A stretch of 64,000 nt of DNA from Galeruca laticollis. Lineage: Eukaryota; Arthropoda; Insecta; Coleoptera; Chrysomelidae. The notes beneath the pieces are model-generated. The model saw only the letters and a list, made by a program, of their open reading frames with translations, was not told where the DNA came from and did not search any database. The DNA lies in contig OY998180.1 in NCBI GenBank assembly GCA_963921935.1, forward strand, positions 60,032,551-60,096,550, given 5' to 3'. The translations under genes and the position numbers were made by a program. Of the stretch, positions 57,475 through 64,000 are shown one piece after another (the stretch's first letter is position 1; each line of letters starts with the position of its first letter).

Positions 57475-59367
57475 GTATCACAAAATGTCCGAAAGTCAAA
57501 TTGAAGAAAACGGAACTCCTCAAGGCTCCGTACTTAGCCCAACACTGTTTCTAATAGCTATAAATAAGATTATCAAAAATATGACAAAACCTCTCAAGGC
57601 TCGCTTATACGCAGATGACCTAGTAGTTTATTGTAAGGGCAAAAATACCACTTTGATGACAAATATATTTCAATCCTTTCTCACACAATTAGAACAATGG
57701 TCTCAGCACACCGGCTTCAAATTCTCAGTTTCAAAAACAAACGGAGTACTATTTTCTAAAAGGATTCCAGAATCTTATCCAAAACTCATTCTATACGATG
57801 AAGTTATTTCATTCAAGCCATCTGTTAAATTTCTCGGAATGTGGTTGGACCAAAAACTTTCTTGGAAAGAACATATAAAGCAAACCATATTATCATGTCA
57901 TAAAAGGCTAAACATAGTGAAGACATTAAGTAACAAACACTGGGGATCTGATTATAATATGCTGCTAAATATCTACAAAAGTTTAATAAGATCTAAAATA
58001 GACTATGGATCAATTGCTTACGCCTCTGCATCTAAAACAACATTAAAATTACTTGATACTGTTCACAATCATGGGCTTAGAATTGCTCTTGGAGCTTTTA
58101 GAACAACTCCTGTTGATAGTATTCATAGTGAAACGGGTGAACCTCCTCTACATTATCGAAGAATGTATCTAACACTATCACATGCTACCTCAATTGCATC
58201 GAATAAAAACAAGCCCCTTTATAATAACACATTCACCAATAAATATCTACATCACTTCAGCAATAAGCCCCAAACAGCTAAACCTTACTACGAAAGGATA
58301 AGAATATTCCTAAACAATTTGGACATTCAATTTCCTCCTGTATTTCCTGTGGACTTGGATCATCCTCCACCCTGGACCATCAAAACCCCTAGCGTTAATA
58401 CAACACTAAGTATATTTAACAAAAACGAAGTAAACTCAGCAGCATTAAGGGATAAATTTAATTTAATTTTGGAACAACAATACAGTGATTGCAATAAAAT
58501 ATACACTGATGCATCAAAATGTGAAACAGGGGTAGGGGCTGCCATTGTAAATTCGGGGATTATTTCCCAATACAGACTTCCTCCCAGCCTCAGTATTCTC
58601 TCTGCTGAACTTTTTGCTTTATACAAAGCTCTCCAACTCGCAAAGTCGCTGACATTTTCAAACAGCCTCATTCTTAGCGACTCCCTCAGTGCTTTAAAAA
58701 GTTTGCAGCAAATATACCAACAAAACCCTATTGGAAAACTAATAAAGGCTGAATTACTGGAAGCCGAGTTGAATTCTAGAAGCGTTAAGTTTATATGGAT
58801 ACCATCGCATATTGGAATCGAAGGCAACGACAAAGCAGACGCTAGTGCGCGTGATGCGATCTTTAATATTAATTCGGAAAGTGAGTGTCGAAGCGTTGCT
58901 AGTGATTTAAAAGCATTCTTTAAAATGAAAGTGTATAGTGCGTGGGATCGCGAGTGGTCGAATTCCAGTTCAAAACTAAGGGAAGTAAAGAGTAATATAT
59001 CTCCATGGCAACCTACTACTAAAAATAGGAAAATACAAGTTGTATTAACGCGGCTTCGACTAGGTCACTCAAGATATACTCATTCCTATTTATTCACAAA
59101 TAGTGAACCCCCGATGTGTACAACGTGTAATGTCGTAGATAGCATAAAACATGTCCTTATTGCATGTCCAAAATACACAATCGAACGAGCAACAAATAAT
59201 TTTCCGAACAGTTTGGAAGTTCTCCTCGGAAAAGACTGTCAATATCATAGGCGAATCATAGACTATTTAGAATCTATAAACTTATTGTATAAGATCTAAT
59301 GTTATTATATTATTGTATTGTCGCTAATAACCTTTTGGTGGATGCGACATGTTTCAATAAAAAAAAA
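57475..59367 (+). mobile_element. 5'-truncated LINE (I/Jockey-type with RNase H)
   Basis: The insert has an open ORF2 end, a short 3' UTR (59300-59357) and an A-tail at 59358-59367. The 3' UTR holds gtcgctaataacc and ggatgcgac, which can pair as a hairpin. A similar hairpin ends the unrelated LINE at 63.9 kb. The 5' junction lies inside the RT domain, at or a few bases right of 57474. Confidence 0.88.
57476..59299 (+). CDS. LINE ORF2 C-terminal part: RT, RNase H, CCHC (partial)
   Basis: An open frame of about 607 codons with no start of its own; the apparent GTG start at 57473 lies across the junction with flanking DNA. RT motifs are NGTPQGSVLSP (about residue 13), LYADDLVVY (catalytic YADD, about 44-50) and FSVSKTNGVLF with KFLGMWLD. 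The RNase H domain spans about residues 340-455: IYTDASK, then AELFALYKALQL, SDSLSALKSL and WIPSHIGIEGNDKADASA, so its acidic and His residues are all present. A C-terminal CTTCNVVDSIKHVLIACPKY zinc-type motif lies at about 547. RNase H plus this tail fits the I-like clades of LINEs. Because the N-terminal endonuclease and the first RT blocks are missing, it is dead on arrival despite the clean frame, which suggests a young insertion. Confidence 0.88.
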   Translation, partial: YHKMSESQIEENGTPQGSVLSPTLFLIAINKIIKNMTKPLKARLYADDLVVYCKGKNTTLMTNIFQSFLTQLEQWSQHTGFKFSVSKTNGVLFSKRIPESYPKLILYDEVISFKPSVKFLGMWLDQKLSWKEHIKQTILSCHKRLNIVKTLSNKHWGSDYNMLLNIYKSLIRSKIDYGSIAYASASKTTLKLLDTVHNHGLRIALGAFRTTPVDSIHSETGEPPLHYRRMYLTLSHATSIASNKNKPLYNNTFTNKYLHHFSNKPQTAKPYYERIRIFLNNLDIQFPPVFPVDLDHPPPWTIKTPSVNTTLSIFNKNEVNSAALRDKFNLILEQQYSDCNKIYTDASKCETGVGAAIVNSGIISQYRLPPSLSILSAELFALYKALQLAKSLTFSNSLILSDSLSALKSLQQIYQQNPIGKLIKAELLEAELNSRSVKFIWIPSHIGIEGNDKADASARDAIFNINSESECRSVASDLKAFFKMKVYSAWDREWSNSSSKLREVKSNISPWQPTTKNRKIQVVLTRLRLGHSRYTHSYLFTNSEPPMCTTCNVVDSIKHVLIACPKYTIERATNNFPNSLEVLLGKDCQYHRRIIDYLESINLLYKI

Positions 59368-59988
59368 ATGAATAAATTCAATTTCGTCAGTACAAATTAT
59401 TTATTTATAAGATTCATGTTTTTCCAAGGTTAATCATAGTATTTATAATTTTTTTATCTAAGATACTTAGAATTCTTGTTCATTCTTAGAGTCATAATAA
59501 ATATTCAAAAAACAAGTTTTAAATATTAGAAGCTCTGTTTTCTGTATATTAACAAAAAATATGTAAATATAAACAATTGTTTTCTCGCTAATATCTTTAC
59601 ATGAATAGTTAAGATAAGTTAAGTAATTCATAAAAAATCTTCCATTCCTTAATATTATAAGTGACCCATATCGATTTATTAACGATTCCTATGCTTTTCT
59701 TCCGAAATAATACGTTATTTTCTACTCATGGCAATTCTTCATAGTGACATTAATCTACAGTACATATCATGCATATGGTTATTCTCGGATGCATCTACTA
59801 TTTCTGGGACCTATATTGTTACAATTTTAACTTATATTAGTTATCCCAGCTATGCTCAAGCTTATGAAACTTTCACGCATTATAATGCAAGCAATTAACA
59901 TTACACAGAGCGAATTTATTAACTTATAAATTTCAAATAAGACATGGTCCATTAAGTCCCGTGTATTCTTGATAAGTCTCTGATTTGT
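59368..59988. repeat. 621-bp direct repeat, right copy
   Basis: Starts immediately after the LINE A-tail. It is co-linear with 56854-57474 with no indels. Differences include atatgtaaat versus atataaaaat, ctttacatg versus ctctacatg, and cgatttatt versus cgatgtatt. Confidence 0.93.
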
Positions 59989-61380
59989 CTATTACAAAAT
60001 GTTTAAGATATATTAATGTAAAACGACCCTGAATATGTCTAATCATACCTATGGTACTACATTACATCAATTACTTTTGGTATACCAATGTATAAAAATC
60101 ATGAACCGAACATAATATACTGCAATAGTTATCTGGTGCATGGTAAACTTCTGCTGCGGCGAATCGTCAGCAGAACTAAATTGCTAAATAAATACAAAAT
60201 TTGGCACTTCAACATTAAAGAATACTAAACTGATTTGTCAGGATAGATTTAAAAAGCAATGAAGTTAATATGTCGCTTTTATTTTGAAAAAATAACATTA
60301 TAATAATATGTGTCATGGATTATTTTATCATGAATTATGGGAAAAACAGAATTGCTCATTAGATTTAGAGTAGTTTTTGTTATCTTTTGGTAACCTCAAA
60401 ACTCGCATCTTAGTTAAGAGCTTTACCCTTGCATGTAGTGCTGGCCTAAGCTGGCTTTATGTTTTTCCGAAGCCCTCGAGCGTGTGATGAATGATCGGCA
60501 AAACAAAAATTTATATCCTGGAGACAGAGGATATTTTTAGTACCTTCACTTAAGTTTTCGATTTATGAGTTTGCGGTCGAGAAAGTGATTTTCTGGACTG
60601 GTGGCTTTTCTTTTTGTATTCGATCAGAAAAGTAAAAGAAAGCTGTATCAACTATGGAGTAGCGGAACATCTTGTTTTTTTTTCTTTTTAGTGTTATCCT
60701 AATAATTATGTATCAAATTATTAAGGGGTTTAGTCATGAAATCAATTCACGTACGTTTTTTATGGAGAATGGAATAAGTCAGAAATATCACAAGATTATG
60801 TTAATTAGAGTAACAATTTTTTACTTATTTATTAGTCTAAGACTCTATTGAGATTTTTCATAAGATATTCTCATTTTCATTGTTTCAGAATTGGATTTAA
60901 ATCCTAAATATCTTATTTCTTTGAATGGTGACTTTTTTCAAAATTTATTAGAAAACCGAAAAATGCTAATACTTGTACAGTTTTATCCCCATATTTACAA
61001 CACTCTACACTCATATAACTGCCTGGGCTTATGAGTTTTATTACTGTTCTATGATCCTCAAGATTAACAGTGATAAATTGATTCAACTTCTTTGAATTTA
61101 GAATACATATTTTTTATCCATTCAGCTTTTTAATTAAAAAGTAAGATGATAAAAATTGAACCTCTTTGTATTTACACATTAATGTAGCAATTTTCTTTAG
61201 AAGGTCTTTTATTTCTCTAGTACACTGTTTTACATTAGAAATTTTGTTTGAAAAAGTATGTTTTTTTATGAAAAGTAATGTTAATACCTTTAACCCATAA
61301 GAATAAAATTTGATTTTGAGTATTATTGCTCGATTCATGAGAAAAATGTTTTAATCTGCCTGCAAAATTTTTATTTACCA
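59989..61380. other. no gene recognised
   Basis: AT-rich sequence following the 621-bp repeat. The minus frame at 61114-61338 has no domain. Confidence 0.4.
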
Positions 61381-61389
61381 CTAACGTCG

Positions 61390-62200
61390 CGCGTTTGGCC
61401 TCCTGTGAAGAACCTGTCCTTTGATCTTTCTCTGCTTGGTCTCGGTCTCGGAGATATCGGTTCTGTAGTATCTTCTGCGAGTAATGTTTTCAACCAGGAT
61501 CTGTAAACCTGGGGCGAGTAGATTCTGAATTCTTTAATCCTGATACTCCTGTTTTTTTTTGCAATATCCTTGGGAAATGGTTTTTCAATTTCTTACATAG
61601 ATTTTCTCATATTCTGGCGCGATTTGACCTTATCCATAAATTCGCTGTCTAATAAATAGTTGTCAATAACACTGTGTCTGGCTGCCCATCTGCATCAAAT
61701 TTCTGTTTCACACAAATGCTGTGATGTACCTTAGGAGAAATTGACACGCATCCACCAACTTTTGTAAAATATCTTCTGAGAAAGGTAAGTTTTGGTCCGC
61801 TGTATTTAATTTATGGGTTAATATTAAGTCAATGGCAGTAGGACCTGTTGCTAATTGTTTATGTAGATTGGACAGGAATTTATCGCCTTTGTGACCCTGG
61901 CGTGTTAACAAGGATTTCATTAATTCATTAAGGGTGCTTTTTAGGATTTACAGTTTTCGGCGATAGAGTATTTTTGGCTCATTTCGAGAAGATTTCCTGA
62001 CCACATACCCTCTATTGAATAGTTTCCCCACTGAACTACGATTTCATCATGCAATGGTGGCCCAACACTTTTGGGGTATCTGGATTTTCCCCTATAATTG
62101 AAAATAAGTTATCATTACTCGCGGTTGTCACCGGTTCCAGCAGGTTTGCCTTTGTTGAGCTGTGACATCCTCAGAACAAGATGAGGTTCTAGAATCTGCA
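61390..62200 (-). pseudogene. DIRS-like gag remnant
   Basis: Minus-strand, multiply frameshifted. Readable phrases in order are ENPDTPKVLGPPLHDEIVVQW, GMWSGNLLEMSQKYSIAENC, MKSLLTRQGHKGDKFLSNLH (61920 leftward), PFSEDILQKLVDACQFLL and a final KKLKNHFPRILQKK-like piece. The pattern (G-x-x-LH-x-x-x-x-x-W, then a KY-x-x-x-ENC motif, then a helical block before an acidic LL-x-D) resembles the gag-type ORF of DIRS-like tyrosine-recombinase retrotransposons of insects. No RT or recombinase is present. The assignment rests on this pattern only. Confidence 0.35.
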
Positions 62201-62354
62201 AGGGATAATAACACCTATAACTTATACCACTATTTTAATTATATATTGTAGGTACATTCAATGAATAACTCTTGTGAGTAAAAACCCACCAACATCTTTT
62301 ATTTCTGTCTAAAAACTATTATCTGGTATAGGGAGTTGATGAAAAATAAAACTT

Positions 62355-62520
62355 CCTGAAGGCGCGTTCTCATGTTTCAAGTTTAGTTGTTCAAATATAG
62401 TTGATCAACAAAAGTTGAACGAAAACTATAATGAGAAGGCGCCTTCTCACATTTCAAGTTTAGTTGTTCAATTATAGTTGATCAACAAAAGTTTGAATCA
62501 TTCAAACTTTATCGTTCAAG
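62355..62520. repeat. 78-bp-period terminal-type repeats
   Basis: Two direct copies (gcgcgttctcatgtttcaag near 62362 and gcgccttctcacatttcaag near 62440) each continue with tttagttgttcaa and atagttgatcaacaaaagtt. They lie next to the Harbinger remnant and probably are its left end with a subterminal repeat. Confidence 0.6.
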
Positions 62521-62639
62521 TCAGGAGTCTCCGCTCACCTTCTTTCAAGTTGAAATGCAACCTCAGTTTGATTTCGACTGGTCACGCTACTTTTATTTAA
62601 TTCCACGCGTACCCATAGTTTCTACAAAAAAGTGAAAAA

Positions 62640-62960
62640 ATGAGCGTTAGGTGGTCGGAAAATGTGACGCTAAAATTTTTGGACTTATAACATAAGTACG
62701 ATTGTCTTTGGAACCACCGATTGGAAAAATATAAAAATAGAGAAGCAAGAGAAAATGCTTTGGGTTCTATTCTCAAAGGGATGTAAATTCCTCGTCTTAC
62801 TACTATTGATCTGAAAAACAAAATCAAGACTATTAGAACGATGTACAGTAAAGAACATTTATTGGTTTGCGAATAAAAAAAAGTGGAATGTGAACACAGG
62901 AATTATACGTGCCAAAACTGTTTTGGTAGAAAAGAACGAATGTATTTATAAATGGAGTTA
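62640..62960 (+). pseudogene. MADF (Myb/SANT-like) protein of a Harbinger element
   Basis: It starts at ATG 62640 (MSVRWSENVTLKFLDL). A stop is followed in the same frame by KYDCLWNHRLEKYKNREARE, LGSILKGM, a second stop, then TTIDLKNKIKTIRTMYSKE and a degenerate KLFWLEKN block. This is the MADF pattern: a CLW motif, Y-x-x-REARE, then a helix with LR-x-x-YxxE. MADF or Myb-like proteins are the DNA-binding partner encoded by PIF/Harbinger elements, and a Harbinger transposase piece lies convergently at 63038. Two stops and a frameshift make it inactive. Confidence 0.6.
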
Positions 62961-63037
62961 CAAATACAAGAGCTACTTCATCAAATTTTTAAAGAAAGTT
63001 TTTTCATTCTTTAAAGTAATTTTACATTGACTGGCAA

Positions 63038-63273
63038 TCACAAATCGTCATGTATCATATCCAGTGGCCAGGGCACAGCTCCTTGTAGAGAAAAATTGTC
63101 AGCATATTTATCACATACACTAGACGCTGATCTTTTATAGTTACGACTTCCTACATTAAATTGCGAATTAAGTAAACCATTCACTTGCGTATTCTGTGTT
63201 ATCCAAGGACCTGGCATGATGCGCCCAGTATTAAGATCTTCAGTACCGAAAGAACCTGTTGGTGTATATAGAA
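63038..63273 (-). pseudogene. Harbinger transposase C-terminus
   Basis: The minus-strand fragment opens with LRTTFLYTPTGSFGTEDLNT and continues IMPGPWI, SRNYKRSASSVCDKYADNF and GAVPWPLDMI. This is the HARBI1-like end after the DDE catalytic domain: the LxNFLR segment, then FDxED, PGxWR, RSAxxxRDxFxxYF and VPWQ. Two near-invariant residues are altered (the Arg after PGPW and the Gln in VPWQ). The catalytic domain is absent. The apparent Met start is a Leu codon. It converges with the MADF piece, as in two-gene Harbinger elements. Confidence 0.6.
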
Positions 63274-63393
63274 ATGTAGTTCGGAGCACTCTGTGACTTT
63301 TTAAAAAACTTATTTTGAAAATATAAACGAATTACAACTAACTTTGGAAATTTTAATAGTATAAATAGATTTTATTAACACAACGTATATAAT

Positions 63394-63405
63394 AAAGATC
63401 TTACT
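63394..63405. repeat. 12-bp target duplication, left
   Basis: aaagatcttact, repeated at 63913-63924 on the other side of the short LINE. Confidence 0.85.
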
Positions 63406-63912
63406 GAAAGAAACGATTTTACCGTACATACTGATTTGAAAGCGTTCTACAAGAGCAAAATCTACGATAAATGGCAGGAAGAAGCAAGACATAACGAACA
63501 CAAATCATATGAAGTCACTACAAATTCTCACTGCTGGAACTGTAAAAACATAAATAGAAGAGAACAAGTGATCCTTTCTCGTATTCAAATCGGTCATACG
63601 CGCATCACACACGACTACTTACTAGCAGGAAAAAATAAACCAATGTGCGAAATGTGTAACAGTGAGTTAACCGTGAAACACCCGGTAATCGAATGTGCGA
63701 AATACGACAAGGAACGGAAAAAGAATCAACTGCCACTATCACTAAAAAAACTATTACAAGAAAAGCAAGAAACTAAAAAACTTTTAAACTACCTAAAATA
63801 CTGCAAATTAAGTAGCAAAATATAGAGACTATAACCAAGCTACAATAAGTGAACTTCCATCATTTTAACTCGCTAATAACCCTACGTGGTTGATGCGATT
63901 GATATATAAAAA
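63406..63912 (+). mobile_element. short 5'-truncated LINE
   Basis: A 507-bp LINE 3' end with an A-rich tail and a 12-bp target duplication (63394-63405, 63913-63924). The 3' UTR holds tcgctaataacc and gttgatgcga near the tail, like the LINE at 57.5 kb. Confidence 0.85.
63407..63825 (+). pseudogene. LINE ORF2 C-terminal end
   Basis: An open frame from the insertion junction to the natural stop: HTDLKAFYKSKIYDKWQEEA, then the basic SRIQIGHTRITHDYLLAGK and the cysteine motif PMCEMCNSELTVKHPVIEC. It corresponds to the region after RNase H in the LINE at 57.5-59.3 kb (SDLKAFFKMKVYSAWDREW, then CTTCNVVDSIKHVLIAC) but is clearly diverged, so it belongs to a related but separate family. It lacks all catalytic domains. 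Confidence 0.8.
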
Positions 63913-63924
63913 AAAGATCTTACT
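63913..63924. repeat. 12-bp target duplication, right
   Basis: aaagatcttact directly after the A-rich tail of the short LINE. Confidence 0.85.
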
Positions 63925-64000
63925 ACAAAACGTCGTTGAAAAATATGAGTAAACTGAATTTATAACATTCTATTTGTTGATTATGCATCTAGGTCGGCTA

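Noticed and set aside
58360..58833. 157-codon minus frame
   Set aside because: It is the antisense shadow of the LINE RNase H region.
56854..59988. The 621-bp repeats as LTRs of a retrotransposon
   Set aside because: They lack TG/CA ends, the enclosed element has a LINE RT with RNase H and an A-tail, and there is no gag, protease or integrase.

Overview
The window looks like repeat-dense, AT-rich nuclear DNA of an arthropod, most probably an insect. The reasons are the mix of mobile families (mariner-like, DD82E Sailor-like, pogo, piggyBac, Harbinger, Polinton-type integrase, Penelope, Ty3/gypsy and R1/I-type LINEs), canonical GT-AG intron borders inside a transposase, and many (TA)n runs. 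I cannot name the species. I see no convincing host gene, tRNA or rRNA. Nearly every recognisable coding stretch belongs to a transposable element, and nearly all are broken.

Layout. 0-5 kb: a mariner-like remnant, one undamaged minus-strand reading frame of unknown function (1325-2068), LTR-leader-like debris, and large inverted repeats around (TA)n ending in a Polinton-type integrase fragment. 4.84-9.81 kb: a satellite of about 45 copies of a 109-bp unit. 9.8-13.4 kb: C-rich minisatellite, one arm of a foldback element, and an R1-like LINE tail. 14.9-17.5 kb: a nearly complete pogo-like element with a 50-bp LINE scrap inside it. 19-23.4 kb: a LINE remnant and two Penelope-like elements bounded by (TA)n, one with a hammerhead ribozyme motif. 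23.5-26.6 kb: an internally deleted Ty3/gypsy element. 28.2-30.05 kb: a candidate solo LTR. 33.9-38.2 kb: a foldback fragment, then a Sailor-like element with TA target duplication. 41.4-47.8 kb: two diverged piggyBac elements. 49.8-56.1 kb: a Sailor-type remnant and a second Sailor copy split by a 2-kb palindromic foldback element. 56.9-60.0 kb: a 5'-truncated LINE with an open RT/RNase H frame between two 621-bp direct repeats. 61.4-63.9 kb: a DIRS-like gag remnant, a Harbinger remnant (MADF and transposase pieces) and a short LINE tail with a normal 12-bp target duplication.

The genes do not form a pathway; the window is a stratified record of insertions. Three points stand out. The 621-bp direct repeats around the LINE at 57.5 kb look like an extremely long target site duplication. 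The foldback family has arms built from five hairpin-bearing units of about 170 bp, and occurs as a full palindrome, a solo arm and a partial arm. (TA)n tracts recur at the edges of unrelated elements.

All family assignments come from reading motifs in the sequence; no database search was run.
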